NCBI RefSeq assembly: GCF_000471905.2
Contig: NW_006498435.1
Location: 2,455,280-2,519,279, forward strand
Reading direction: 5' to 3'
DNA: 64,000 nucleotides
Origin: Amborella trichopoda
Taxonomy: Eukaryota; Streptophyta; Magnoliopsida; Amborellales; Amborellaceae
Shown: positions 22,179-34,263 of the stretch, piece by piece
Layout of the letters: each line of letters opens with the position of its first letter
Position numbering within the stretch: the stretch's first letter is position 1
The notes under the pieces: model-generated
Databases searched by the model: none
What the model was told of the DNA's origin: nothing
What the model saw: the letters and a program-made list of their open reading frames with translations, nothing else
Program-made: the position numbers and the translations under genes

Positions 22179-24200
22179 ATGACCCAAACTCCAAAGCCAA
22201 TAAATCCCCCTCTCTTTCTTGACGGTCAACCCAACATAGCTTCCCAAAGTATTTCCCCATTGGTTACTCAAGAAGACATTCAAAACATGATTAATAGAAG
22301 CATCCAAGGCTTGAAGACTTCAAAGCCACAGGAAAACATTCATTACATAAAACCTTATCCGTCTTTTATTGATCAAATCCATTTTCCCTTGGGTTACCAA
22401 AGAGGAATATTGCCTGTCTTCAATGGCATCGGCTCGCCCCAATAACATGTGGCACACTTTGTGTTAGCATGTCAAAAGTCAGCTTCTGACCCCCCAAACT
22501 GCGCTTTCGACAATTTGTGGATACCTTGGTTGGGCCCACTTTCAAGTGGTATGCACGGTTACCCCCGAATTTAGTTCATTCTTGGGAGGAAATGAAACAT
22601 TTGTACTATAAATGTTTTTATGAGGTGGAACGAGAGGTTCAAGCCAAAGAACTTCTCACAATGACTCAAGCAATGAGAGAACGAGTAAATGAATACATCC
22701 AGATATGGAGGGATCTCACAGTGGTTCAAAGCAACACCATGTTTGAAGTCAAGGGCCCAATTTCACCAATAATAAACCTAGCACTCGTGATGGCTAGCAA
22801 AGAAAAACGACTAGTTCATTGGTTATGGACACACCTATTCTCCCCAAACTCTCAACTAATTTCACCCCTCTCAAGACATTAGATACTTCTTGGGGGATAA
22901 TGCTGATATGGGGTTAAGGGGAACCTCAACATCAGCAATTTCAACCTCAATACTACAACAACGTGCCTCCACCATAGAGCTTATATTAGTCGAAACAATT
23001 CACACAAAATTTGAACAAACAATACAATCACGACAAGGCCTGGGTGTCAACTATATTGAGAATGTTATTGGAACAGGGTATGATAATTCTTCTTGAACCA
23101 AAGAGACCAGATCAAGTCGGGTTTGCCAATCACAAGAATTATTTTGCTTATGAGAAGATTTTGAGCCATCCCATGCAAGTCTATCTTCAACTAAAATACC
23201 ACATCAAAGCCCTGATTAAAAAAGGACAAATTAATTTAGAAAGTCTCAAAAAGGCTTTCGAGATTGCAGAGGCTTGCAGGTAGTCACTATCAAAGAAGAG
23301 CAAATACGTACCTTGCAACCTGAAGAAGTACCATTTTATCTTCTTCCGAACCTTTTTGCAATGTTGGCGCTACAAGGGTTGATTACTCCACTTTCTGCAA
23401 GCCAACCCAAGAACTTGGTTTGAGGAACTAAAAATCTCGGGTTCCCATTTCACCTGGTGTGGGGCCATGAGATATCTCAGTGCATGAGTTTCAAAGCATT
23501 TACACAAGAGTCCATTGTTGAAGTTGTGAATATCCCAATTCAAACTCACGGACCACTTAAACTAGCAACCTCTCAAAGTCCCACTACAACATTCTCCTCT
23601 ACTTCATACAATATGAAGAAAGCAGAGAAAGGTTAATCAAGCAGGGCTCAGAAAACAAGAGAGGCTAGAGAAGCATCACGCATGGTTGTGTTACAAGAGG
23701 AACAACCTTGTAACAATCCCATGGATAAGCTTTCTCCTGATATGTTCCCCATCATCTTCGACATGCTAGTACAACTGGAGAAGATTATACCTTGCTTGCG
23801 TAAGAAGCCGAAGCATCCTAAAAAGAACGCTCAAGACTTATGGTGCAAATACCATCAATTACATGGACATGATTTGTTCCACTGCTATGGGTTCCAAGTT
23901 GTCTTGGATAAACTCATGAAGAACGGTGAAGCGTTCATAGATAACACACCACCCTCACAGCAAAACGTTGCTCCGGAATTCGAGGCTTTGGTGCACAAGA
24001 TAATGGAGCAGGTTCAAATTCTTGGCCAGGTAGATCCTGAAGTCAATGGCACTCAAGCTCCCATCAAAGAACACAGCTCATGGCAAGAGCACCAGGGTCG
24101 TGGCAAGATAAAAAGCCTTAGGAGAGAGGCTACTCAGCAAGCAAATATGGCTTCCATGCTACAAACCCAAAAAGCTACATTTGTCAAGAACAAGAACTAG
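22179..24200 (+). pseudogene. E2 gag (capsid/nucleocapsid), frameshifted
   Basis: The first block (22179-22445) has YIKPYPSFIDQIHFPLGYQR and LPVFNGIGSP, matching E3 at 39640-39760. After a frame change the capsid core shows FKWYARLPPNLVHSWEEM, CFYEVEREVQAKELLTMTQ and VNEYIQIWRDL (22517-22882). A degenerate first zinc-knuckle segment lies near 23140-23283 (SHPMQVYLQLKYHIKALI). The 23682-24200 frame carries an intact second knuckle CKYHQLHGHDLFHC (C-x2-H-x4-H-x4-C). Gag would package element RNA. Stops and frameshifts break it in at least four places. Confidence 0.85.
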
Positions 24201-25341
24201 AATAAACAACCTTCGCATGCTCGATGCCGAAAGGCAAAATTTCCCCAACTACCAGTTAAGGCGGCAATTCTTCCTCTTATTCGCCCTCTTCCCACTTTGT
24301 ATGACTTTGTCCCAAAGCAATTTCTTTTTGTTAAGAGTGGTCAATACATAACAGTGAGAACAATACAGAAGCAGACCAATATGGGTGAGGACATTAAATG
24401 CACCTCAGAACGGTCTTCGATTTCGGTCCATGCTGGGTAAAGACCTTAAAGATCCCCTGCAATCGTCCAACCAGCGTTACGACGTTAAAAGATCCTCGAT
24501 TACAATGCGGAGAAGTTAAAAACCTCTTTGAGTCTAATTCAGGTGATGACCTCAAAAGCTACCTGGTTCGGTCCAATTTAAGTGATGACCCTAAAAGTTC
24601 TATCTCTTCTACTATCCCTGATTCTCCCAACCCCTCTTCTCTCTCAAAATCTCTCTCTAAACTCACCCTAGAGTGTCCTAATTTTGAGACTTCTAATGAA
24701 AAGCTCAAACTCTGCAACACGAGTAAAAGGCATAGCAAGCAGATAAGAAAGATGGTGCTCAAAAGGCTGGATTCTTAAACAATAGAAATGCTATAACCTT
24801 TGCTGCCGAAAGAAACAAGCCCTCTCCTACTCTAAAAGAGGTATTCAATCGGCTTTTATACCAAAGCCTGAGAATAAGCCTCAATGGCTTGGAAAGCTTG
24901 ATCTGGGAGAGCTGTGGAAGAACTCGAAGGGGGAAAGTTCTTCAAATTATGAAGCATGCCATATGTTGGTGTTTCATGAAGGAAGCACAACAACCCTAGT
25001 TGACCAAATGAGACTGAGGTCTGGAAGGAGGCTCAGGTCAATCCCAAGACCGGCTCAGCCCAGGCTTCTAAAATAGCTCTGGCCAACACTGGTTCCATGT
25101 TCAAACTCACATACTCTCATTCAAACCCCACCACCGCTCTTAAAATACCCAGGACCACCTTCAGTCCCCTATTCAGACCCTTCTCCTTCCTCCTTTATAA
25201 CCTCTCCTTTACCCACACGTACTCAGGCTATGCAACTCAACCAATCTTCTCTTTCTAATCCCATGACTACAACCCTTCTTTGGCGGTTATAGCAAACTCT
25301 ACCTCTCAAAAAATTAGCCCATCACCACCTTGGTCGGGGCC
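24201..25341 (+). pseudogene. E2 gag-protease linker, decayed
   Basis: Frames such as 24398-24778 match a similar stretch in E3 (41310-41460): both have alternating GATGACCT-type and AAAAG-type short motifs and Ser/Pro/Asn-rich translations. No catalytic domain is seen. The LTR insertion at 25342 interrupts this linker. Confidence 0.5.
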
Positions 25342-25647
25342 TGATATTTGCTTCGGTCCTCACGTGGGTGGTGACGTTCACACATGGAAGAAAATCCTCT
25401 CTCAAACAACCGCGGAGGGTCTATGCGCGTCGCATGCTCGTGGGTGCTCGTGCACGAGCTCTCTTGTGTGCGGATAGGGACCAACAATAAGAGATATTTT
25501 ACGGCAGGGTACGTTCGGATGCTTACCTTGCCGCTTGGGGTTCGGGGCACACACCTGGGCGGTTTGATCTCTTAGAACAATAACAAAGCCTTCTGGTTGT
25601 TTACCAGCAAGGTTTGCATGGGGACTCTCTTCAGGTTTTCAGAAGAT

Positions 25648-25651
<4 letters not shown>

Positions 25652-25686
<35 letters not shown>
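25652..25686. repeat. CT dinucleotide microsatellite
   Basis: An uninterrupted CT run of about 35 bp inside the solo LTR. The second LTR-A copy instead has a GA run near 31903-31960. Confidence 0.95.
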
Positions 25687-25690
<4 letters not shown>

Positions 25691-26062
25691 CTAGCAATTA
25701 CGATAGGGGTTTGAATGTCCCTCTCTGTGACGATCCCCTTAAAGAGGCTGATTGGCTAGTGGGAGGGTGCCGAAGGACCCGAGGGTTGGAACTCTTCCCT
25801 CAGGGTCGCACGTTCGTTGTGAACGCTGATTAATGCGCAACGTAGATAATGGGTAGAGGAGAAGAGAGAGAGGGACTGGGGTTTGGCCGAGCTTAGTAAA
25901 TAAAGAGAATGAGACAGCGCTCGGGGTATTTTCTCTCGCTAAAAGTTTTCTCTCTCCTCTCGACGGGATTAAGGGTTTAGAAGCAAAAGGCTAGTGAAAA
26001 CAAGCGTTATGCCTTTGTTTTAGTGATGAATAATCTGCTCTTTTACAAGTGACATAAGCTTG

Positions 26063-26070
26063 TTTATATA
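26063..26070 (-). promoter_or_regulatory. TATA box of the LTR-A solo copy
   Basis: Minus-strand TATATAAA followed in sense by AAGCTTATGTCACTTGTAAA, the same start-site block as in the E2 LTR. Confidence 0.7.
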
Positions 26071-27290
26071 GAGAACTCACCAAACATGAGTACATGCTCG
26101 AAAACTAAGCTTAATTACAATTAAGAGAATTTAAAATAAAATCCCGAAATTAGGTACAACGACAAAAATTCCCCTAAAATCGTTCATGCTAATGATGAAA
26201 ACATCCCTCTCTGAGAGGCCTTCCGCCATTGCCAGATCTGGGAAGCTTTTCCAGAACTTGTAGTAATGGTTCAGATGATTTACCATTATATCTACAATGC
26301 TCGTTCGATTCTGAGCATTTTGATGCCTTTTAATCGTGCTGAAGCAGCCTTTCCCATGGGGTGGAAGTCCAGCCAGATTTGTGAACTTTGGTCACTAATG
26401 CTATTTGACTTGTGATGCTCTGAGTCTTTATTTTGTTTGTAGATGAAAGAGGATACTGTCACAGTCGTTTTGCACCAAGTTTGTCTGTTTTGTTGTTCAT
26501 TTGTGGCATTTCCTAAATTGGGAGGTCATCGCAAAAAGGGATTCCGACGATCGAGCAAACTTTCTATTCTTGTAACCATGGGATTTGTTCTTATTAGACC
26601 TTGAATTAAGCACAACATTTATACTAATTTTTAGCTCTTTGCAAGGTGTCGTAATGAACTTGGTTTCGTGATGATCCGATGCGCAGATCTTGAGCTATAC
26701 TTCACGAGGTTCGAGGTGTCTTCTTCTTGAAACCCTGATTTTTTGGTTTTGTGCTCACCTTCTTTCTAGCAAAGGTTTGACTTTGGATTTCACCATGGTG
26801 CATGCCCTAGGTCAAAATGATGGGGTTGTCGTGATCTAGAACATGTCCAAGTTTGAGCTTTTCCTAATTCCAGACGAAGGTTATGTGGATCCTCGAAGTC
26901 CTTCGTGAGACGTAAAGTCACAGCTGCCATGGTTGGGGATTGGTTCAGTGAAGCCGCACGTGATAGTGTAAAGCCTACCCGTTTTGAGACAATTTGGGCA
27001 TAAAATCATTTTAGATGGTTCGATTGAGCCCAAATTTGCTCTTCGAGGTTTTTCGACATTATGAATGCAACGAAGGTAGTCTGGTACTATTCTAAAGCTG
27101 CTAGAGTAGGGCTATAGTTGTAAGCCCTTTTCTTTGCATGATAGAACTCTTCCCAGTTTGTCTAGTTTTAGGCTTATTTCACAGTACAACTTTGGTCTCT
27201 CAATGTCTTGAGTACCAGCAGGACCATGTTGTTACTGGCTCTCTCCTTATTCATGTGGGGATCTAAGTACGTAAAAAATGACGTATAACA

Positions 27291-27925
27291 TACTTGTCCC
27301 TCCAAAACCAGTGGTGAACCATGGAGCCATCCTTCTCAAACCTGTTGAAGTCAAATATGATGCAGTTGGACATTTGAGGAAACTTATAGATCTCTTGAGT
27401 ATCTATGATGCTCGCATGCTTTCAGAGGATTTTCGTATGACCCTTATATAGGCTCTCTCCTTACCTAAAGTGAATGAGACTGAAATCGAGCGAGTGGGTG
27501 TAGATCCTGCAATCCTCAATAGTTGCATGGTTATCACATTCTCTGATGATGACCTTCAGCTAGATGAAAGGTTTCATAACTGGACTCTCTTTGTAAGTAG
27601 CGAGTTACATGCTTTCCAAATCAACCGATTCATGCCGGACGGGGGATCAGCAGTGAACCTCATGCCAAGAAGGATGCTTACACGAATTGTGAAAGGCATT
27701 GAACAACTTGAGCTCACGAACTTAATAGTTCAAGGATTTAACCAGCTGGGGGAGAAACCAGCCTGTGTAATCTGCCTCAAGCTCAAAATTGGGGAATTAA
27801 ATGCTTCCACCCTATTCCATGTCATTGATAAGGACACTTCTTACAATATTCTTTTGGACCGTCCCTGGTTACATGACCATGAGGTAGTTCCATCTACCCT
27901 CTATCAGTGCTTCAAGTATAGTTGA
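27291..27925 (+). pseudogene. E2 aspartic protease with upstream helix region
   Basis: It begins with sequence reading HLRKLIDLLSIYDARML, the conserved pre-protease helix of Tat elements, and a stop near 27451. The frame from 27470 (151 codons) has MVITFSDDDL, then DGGSAVNLMP (catalytic Asp near residue 57; DGG where retroviral enzymes have DTG/DSG), LIVQGFNQLGEKP, and YNILLDRPWLH near residue 132, the ILLGRPW block with G replaced by D. It ends EVVPSTLYQCFKYS. The protease would cleave Gag-Pol. It is the only protease core seen in the window. The stop and the altered ILLG glycine suggest it is inactive. Confidence 0.85.
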
Positions 27926-29085
27926 GATGGAAGGAAACAGGAGGTCTATGCTGATAAGAGATCGTTTCTCATGGCTGAGTCACACTATGCTGACGCCTAC
28001 TATTTTACACAGGCTGCACGACAAGCTGAGATAGACGAAAAAGCGGATCAAAAGTTCTTGCACATTCCAGTCTCTCTAAGAGAGGATAATAATGCTTGCC
28101 TTACCTTTCAAGCTAGCCATCCCCCAAATTAGCGTAAGGTATTGAGAATATGTAAGGTCCTGCATATTGACATCGCTTCATAACCCAAACTCCCTATCAG
28201 CAAGATTCCATCAAAGTCTTGCAAATCCCCGACGTTTTGCATATCCAAGTCCTCAAAAGGGAAGAAGGTAATGCTTACCTTGCTTCTTCACCTACTTATC
28301 AACTGCCTATCTGCAAGATTACCCCAACATCTTACAAATCCATGAGGTTTTGCATATTCGTCCCCAAAAGAGAGGAGGATAATGCTAACCTCACAAACCA
28401 GGCTAGATGCAAACAAAACATTCAGAAAGCCTTGAGCTTTCCAACCCCTACTATGGAAACTTGAGTTGTCCATCAGTAGGTGATAAGTGGCCCTTCTTCC
28501 CCTTCTTGTGACTTTGTCAGTACTCCTGCACACTAATATGGAGCTCAAAGGAAAGCTACCATTATTGAGTTGAAAGAATAGGTACAGGGTCTGCTTAATC
28601 AACATGAAATCATAAGAAAAGGGAAAGCTAAGATGAGGGAGGCAAAAACCCGTTTCCACTCCACTACCCGATTTCACTATAGAAACTCAAGGCACAGATG
28701 CCCTAAAGAATCCTCGGACTAGTCCCTATGTCGATGCTGTAGTAATGCCACAATGGGGTTTATATAGTCTTAAGGCTCACCAAATAGTGAGGAAGATGGA
28801 CTATGAGCCATCCAACAATCAAGGGTTGAATGATGGAAAGGGAATGCTAGCACCCTTTACCGTTATTGAGACCACATTGGCTCATTACACTCAAAAGTAG
28901 GGCCTTGGTTACCCGGGGCCTATAGCTTACCCCCATGGCCAATATTTACCGATCAAACGTCCCAATTGATAGTATCTTAAGAACTGTCATCATCTCCCTC
29001 TGAACCTAGTACCGAAGGGGTTATTTCCCTAGAGCATCCAAAAGAAGCAAAAGTTCCCCAAACTTCTCAAGAACCTGAAGATTCG
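27926..29085 (+). pseudogene. E2 protease-RT linker, decayed
   Basis: A tandem-like pair lies at about 28190-28400, where blocks with CAAATCC/GAGGTTTTGCATAT and CAAAAG(A/G)GA recur two to three times. A G-patch-like GLGYPG follows near 28890. Frames are short. The position matches the protease-RT linker of Tat elements. Confidence 0.5.
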
Positions 29086-30057
29086 GTGGTGGAAAAGGTG
29101 AATGAGGAATCCTCGCCCATGAAACCCGAAGTTGAAGCATTTGAAGTGAATGAACAGACTTCAGATCCCATTTTTCCTTATGATGATGAGATAGAAGAAG
29201 ATCTAGAAGTGTTGGAAGATGGTGGTAAAGTTACAGCTAATGATTTGGAAGAGGTGAACTTGGGTGATAAAGCTGACCCAATGCCTACTTTTATCTCAGC
29301 CATTATGTCCCTTGAAGAGAAGAGGGAATATGATGAATTATTACGAGCCAATCGAGATTTCTTTGCCTAGAATTAACAAGAAATGCCCCATCTCGACCCT
29401 CAAGTCGTTGTTCACAGAATGGAAATTGAGCCATCCTTCAAACCTATCAAGCAGAAATCATGGAGATTCCGAGCTAACTTGGAAATCTAGATTGAAGTAG
29501 AGGTCAACCTGCTCTAAACAACTAACTTCATTAGAGAAGTCAAATACACAAAGTGGCTAGCTAATGTTGTGTCAGTCAAGAAGGAGAATGGATAAATCAG
29601 GGTCTGCATTGACTTCTACGACTCGAATGCGGCTTGTCCCAATGATGACTTCCCACTCCCCTTCACTGAATTGTTGATAAATTTAACTGCCAATTATCAG
29701 GCCTTCTCATTTATGAATGGTTATTCGGGATATAACCAGATAAGGATGGCCCCAGAAGATGAAGATTCTACTGCCTTCTTAACTCTTAAGGGTTTCTGCT
29801 ATATGGTGATGCCTTTCGGTCTTAAAAATACCCGAGCCACCTATCAAAGGTCCATGACCACTGTATTGGAAGACATGTTACATGAAGAAGTGGAATGCTA
29901 CATAGATGATCTCATAGTAAATTCGAGTAAAAGGGACAATCACATAAATAATCTTGAAATTTTTTTTGAAAGACATCATCTACACCAGCTCAAGATGAAC
30001 CCCTTGAAGTATGCCTTTGGTGTACGATCAGGGAAATTCGTGGGGATTTGTTGTTAG
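29086..30057 (+). pseudogene. E2 reverse transcriptase
   Basis: The acidic pre-RT linker (EEDLEVLEDGGKV, LEEVNLGDKADPMPTFIS, EEKREYDELLRANRDFFA) matches E3 at 42105-42250. RT proper starts near 29520 with WLANVVSVKKENG and IRVCIDF. In the frame from 29671 come FMNGYSGYNQIRMAPEDED, MPFGLKNTRATYQRSM, the catalytic CYIDDLIV near residue 93 and LHQLKMNPLKYAFGV. The first palm aspartate of the usual F-D-x-Y-S-G block is replaced by Asn (MNGYSG). Stops occur at 29370, near 29595 and at 30057. Confidence 0.88.
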
Positions 30058-30620
30058 GTATCGAGGTCTGGAGATTGAACTTGTCAAAATAAAAGCTATT
30101 TAAGAGATGCCATCTCTAAAAATTTGTGAGAGCTCAAATCTCTTCAAGTAAAGCTTGACTATATTCGGAGGTTCATCTCTAACCTCTCAAGATGATGTCA
30201 ACTCTTTTCATGTCTATTAAAAAAGGACATGCCTTTCAAATGGGACGAAGCATGCCAAATAGCTTTTTAAGACATCAAGAATTATCTGTCGAAACTTCTA
30301 GTTCTCGTTGCTCCAATCCCAGGGAGGCCTCTCTTCTTATATGTAACTGCAGTAGATGACTCACTTGGTGCCTTGCTGGACCAGAATAATGATGAAGGGA
30401 AGGAGGTGGATCTATATTAATTGAGTCGAAAGATGCAAGGAGCTAAAGAAAACTACTCTCCAATAGAGAAGATTTGCTTGGCTCTGTTTTTTGCAGTACA
30501 AAATCTTCGACACTGCTTGCTTCCGCATACAGCTCAGCTCATCTCTCGAGCAGATACTATTAAATTTCTCTTATCGTGCCCTTGTCTGTTGGGATGACTC
30601 GCGAAATGGTCATTACTCCG
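30058..30620 (+). pseudogene. E2 first RNase H, decayed
   Basis: It reads GRPLFLYVTAVDDSLGALL and, after a stop near 30418, KENYSPIEKICLALFFAVQ and LRHCLLPHTAQLISRADTI across frame breaks. These are the tether and RNase H blocks that follow Ty3/gypsy RT. E3 has the same order at 43207-43510. Confidence 0.8.
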
Positions 30621-30621
30621 C

Positions 30622-31186
30622 ATGGAGTTTGAAATCACATATGTGCTACAAAAAGCGGTTAAGGGACAAGCCCTTGTAGATTACTTGGTAGTGCACCCTC
30701 TCCCAGCTAATTCTCCTTTATCTAATGACTTATCAGATGAAGAAGTGTTTCATACAGAAGCTTACTATGAGTGGAAGATGCACTTTGATGGGGCATTTCA
30801 ATCCGAAAGAGGAGGTGCTGGAGTGGTATTATCCACACCGTGGGATGGCCATGTCCCATTTGTCATTCTGTCTTCTAGAGATAGAGTCGCACAATGAAGC
30901 GGATTATTAAGTGCTCATTGTAGGCTTGGATATTGCTTCCCATATGAATTTGAAATGCTTGACCATATATGGAGATTCAGAGTTGGCCATTAGGAAGCTT
31001 AAACGGATGTATGACGTAAAGAAAGATAAGCTCAAACCTTACATCAATACTGTCAAGTCCCAAATGATGGAGTTCGAAGAAATCGCTTTAGAGCATGTAC
31101 CGCGAAGGCTTAATGCACAAGCTGACGTGCTTGCCCAATTAGGAGCAACCACTAAGATTCTGTTAAAAGAGCCTACACCAGTATGA
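30622..31186 (+). pseudogene. E2 second (archaeal-type) RNase H
   Basis: The frame from 30622 has FEITYVLQKAVKGQALVDYL, then WKMHFDGAFQSERGGAGVVL (catalytic Asp in HFDGA). A stop and frameshift near 30895 precede the frame from 30911, with LTIYGDSELAIRKLKRMYDV (Asp in GDSEL), LKPYINTVKSQMMEFEE and HVPRRLNAQADVLAQLG (Asp in QADVLA). The helix glutamate (NEADY) lies at the frame break around 30893-30905. Sequence to 31418 continues toward integrase and is then cut by the LTR-A relic. Confidence 0.87.
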
Positions 31187-31413
31187 GTAGTAGAAAGGAG
31201 ATGCATTGATTTCATTTAGAAACTTGACAATAATGAGATACAATTGTTCAAGGATCATCTCCTGCACCCATTATGGGCATTAATCATAGTTAAGAGAACT
31301 TCGCAGGCATCAACAGGAAGAGAACGAGGACGAAGATGAGGCAGAATTTGAAGAACCTTTATGTGTAGAAGTGGAGCAGTGACAGACTGGCATATTCTTA
31401 TAAAGGATTATTT

Positions 31414-31418
31414 GCAGT
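31414..31418. repeat. Probable target duplication of the LTR-A relic, left copy
   Basis: GCAGT here and GCAGC at 55272-55276 flank the relic. They match at 4 of 5 bases. The position is consistent with the reading of E2 pol on both sides. Confidence 0.6.
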
Positions 31419-31900
31419 TGATGTCAGTGGGGTCCTGGTTTCCTTCCGCACGGGGATGAGGAAACCCTCTCTCGAACAACCATGGAGGTTTGGCAGGCTG
31501 TGGTCACACGGGCCCTCTTGCTTGCAAATAGGAGGCCAACAGCGAGAGAGATTTTTGCGACTGGAGCGCGAACCGCTCTTACGCCGCTTGGGGGATCGGG
31601 GACGTGCCCGGGAAGATGGCCCTCTTAGAGAAATTATGAAACCCTCAGGCTACTTGTCAGCACGGTTCGGACATGAGCCCTCCTTAGATTCTCAATCTCC
31701 CTCTCCTATCACTCTTTCCTTTTTATAGGGATGGAATCCTAATGTTCCTCCTACCTGGGTGCCCTTTCGAAAGGGTTTGCTGGCCACTAAAGGGGGCATG
31801 GATAGAAGTCGAGGGAAGAACCAAGTAGGTTAGGATACGTCCGCGGGTTCACAGACAGACGGGTTTCAGCATGGACGGGGTCACGTGTGCAGGAGTGGGA

Positions 31901-31938
<38 letters not shown>

Positions 31939-33424
31939 AAGAGCGAGAGAGAGAGAAGGTGACTCAACTTGGGGGAAATGAGATGACCCGCGGGACTGGG
32001 GTGTCCACGAGACCACACACTCAGGGGTACCCTCCCTTACAAAGTTTTCTCTCTCTTCCTCTCTTCTCTCCTGAACTGGCTAGGGACTCACAAAATAAGA
32101 CAAAGTAAGAATGAACTAGCCTCAATTCTTTCTAGACTTTGGGGTATTGATCTTACAAACGAAGAAACTTTTGGAGATAATTTCTCCTCTTTTACAAGTG
32201 AGCTGAGCTTGCTTATATAGAGGTTTCACCAAACTTGAGTGAACACTCAAAAGTCAAGCTTAATTATAATTAAAAAATTGAAAACAAATTCGAAAATTAA
32301 GCTCAAATGACAAAAATGTCCCTATGATCTTCTGCCCGAATGATGAGATCATCCTTGCATCTAGGTTGCTCCACTATGGGAAGACCTTGGAAGTTGGTCC
32401 TGCAACTTGCGGGAACTGTTCGGCCTTTTTTTGCAATATATCTTCGTTCTCCTCTCGATTGCAATAATTTTGATGCCCTGCAATCGTGCTTTGGTGACCT
32501 TCTTCCCCTGGGTGAATGTTCGGCCAGTTTTGCTAACTTTGATTGCCAATGCATGTCCGAGTTGTGTCATTGTAGCCTTTGGCTTTGCTTGCAAGTCAGA
32601 GTGGAGGTCGTTGCAGTCATTTTCACCAATTTGGGGCTGGCGATTTGGTGTAGATTTGCATCTTTAGCCTTTTTTTTGGGGGTTACCAGAGAAAGGGATT
32701 CCGGCAACCAACTGGATTTTTTTTTGTGGTGACTTGAGGACTCATATTCATCGAACAAGGGATCGAATGCAAGAGTCACACCAGAATGTAGCTCTGTACG
32801 AGGTGGTTCTTTTGAACTCTTCCTCTCGTCAATCCATAGCTTGGATTTCGAGTTATGCTTCACCAAATCCGGCACCTATTGAGATTTTTCTCTTCCCTGG
32901 TTTCTCCGGCTGCCTTTATTTTCAAAACAGTAAGTGCATTAGGTCAAAATGACGGGGCTGACATGACCTAGAACATGTCAATATTTGAGCTTAGTCTTAT
33001 TTCAGAGAAAGGCGCCTTAAGTTAGAGAAGTTGTCGTAAGAAAACATTGACGCATCCCCATTTCCGGGATTGGTTTGGTGAAGCGGCATCGTGTTAAGGT
33101 AAAACCCAATAATCGCAAGGTTGCATGAGCATAAACCCTTTTCGAATAGCCTGATTGAGCTCAAATTTTGTCCTCAAGGGTTTCTTAACATTCTGAGCAC
33201 AATGGTGATGGTCTGGTGCCTCGTTGTAGCCTCTTTCATGGGGCTACAGTGGAGGGTTCTTCTTCGGTGTTGAGGCATTGAACCCAGGGCACTAGGCTAG
33301 AGGCTTTATTTCTTGCCACAATCCTGGACTGTGGGTGTTTCGTGAACCCATGAGACCAGACTGTCACGGACTCTCTCCTTGTTCACATGGGCTCATAGAA
33401 GTATGTCAAAAATAATGTACAACA
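31419..33424 (-). repeat. LTR-A relic, 3' LTR, 2006 bp
   Basis: The + strand ends are TGAT and ACAACA. It aligns with 25342-27290: a CTCTCTCGAACAACC-like block near the left end, CTTTTACAAGTGA..TTATATAGAG in the middle and CTCTCCTTGTTCACATG..GTACAACA at the right. A GA-rich tract lies at 31903-31960. The short frames inside (32303-32952) are LTR sequence, not genes. Confidence 0.85.
32212..32219 (-). promoter_or_regulatory. TATA-like box of the LTR-A relic
   Basis: Minus-strand TATATAAG followed in sense by AGCTCACTTGTAAAAGAGG, equivalent to the boxes in the other LTR-A copies. Confidence 0.6.
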
Positions 33425-34263
33425 ACTTGCCCTGCTGGATGTTGTGCTTAGAGAGAAGCGAGAATTGCAACATTTCGAAAAGTTTGACATCGTAGCTCAT
33501 CTGATGGATCCTCGCCAAGATGATTTTATTGTCTCTCGATCATAGTTTTATTCTTGATCACCGACACATTGTAATCCTCAAGGGGTAGACCTTGTTGAGT
33601 TTTTCTCTTGATCGGGGGGTGACAAAAGTGGTTTTCAGTGGTTCGGTGCCTTTTTGAGTGGCTTTCTCCGGGTTTTGTCAGAATCTGTTTTTTTCTTTTT
33701 AGGAGACTACACTAATATTCTGCAGTCAGTGGGCTTACAATTTCTCAACATAGACTCCCAGTTTTCTAGTTGGTGGGGGCCCTTCTTGTGAGCTTTATCC
33801 CATTCTGGCCGGGGAAGTCCTGACGTTCCAATTGGTGGGGCCCCTCCTTGTGAGCTTTATCCCTATCCAAACAGAACACTAGGAGAAAACATGGTACCTC
33901 TTCAGCTTATGTCCTATTGAAGTGGATGGGGGTTGCTTAGCTCGTCCCAATTGTCTAGGCATGATAGGAGGATGGTCTTTGAGGCGGTCCCATTTTAAGG
34001 GACTTCACCCTAGATGCTTGAAGGTAAGTGGAGGAAGAAAAGGCAGACAAGGTACCTCTTCGGCTTGCTTCCTACTTGCGTGGCTGGGGGTTGCTTGGCT
34101 CATCTATATTGTCTAAGCATGATAAGAGTATAGCCTCAAAAGCGGTCCCATTTTAGGGGACTTTACCTTGGGTGCTAGAGTTTGATTTAGAAAAATGGCA
34201 GGCAGGTACCTCTTTGGCTTACATCCTACTAGTGTGGCAGAGGGTTGCTTGGCTCGTCCCGAT
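33425..34263 (-). other. LTR-A relic 3' UTR, part 1, with tandem repeats
   Basis: Non-coding. A pair of TTGGTGGGG..CTTGTGAGCTTTATCC units occurs at about 33765-33870. About 2.5 copies of a ~155-bp unit (GGTACCTCTTCGGCTT.., GGTTGCTTGGCTCGTCCC, GCGGTCCCATTTTAGGGGAC) span about 33890-34263. E3 is inserted in the last copy, which continues at 54185. Confidence 0.75.

Larger units (their letters stand above)
25342..27290 (-). repeat. LTR-A copy (solo LTR) inside E2
   Basis: A 1949-bp LTR in minus orientation. The + strand ends are TGAT and ATAACA. It aligns with 31419-33424 and, reversed, with about 58.9-60.07 kb. It carries a CT microsatellite at 25652-25686 and, in sense, a TATATAAA promoter. 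No PBS, PPT or coding sequence adjoins it: E2 gag linker lies on one side and E2 protease upstream sequence on the other. It is therefore most simply a solo LTR. I could not match a target duplication (GGGCC before, TACTT after). Confidence 0.8.

Noticed and set aside
32303..32952. Frames up to 130 codons on both strands
   Set aside because: They lie inside the LTR-A copy and are not conserved in the other LTR-A copies.
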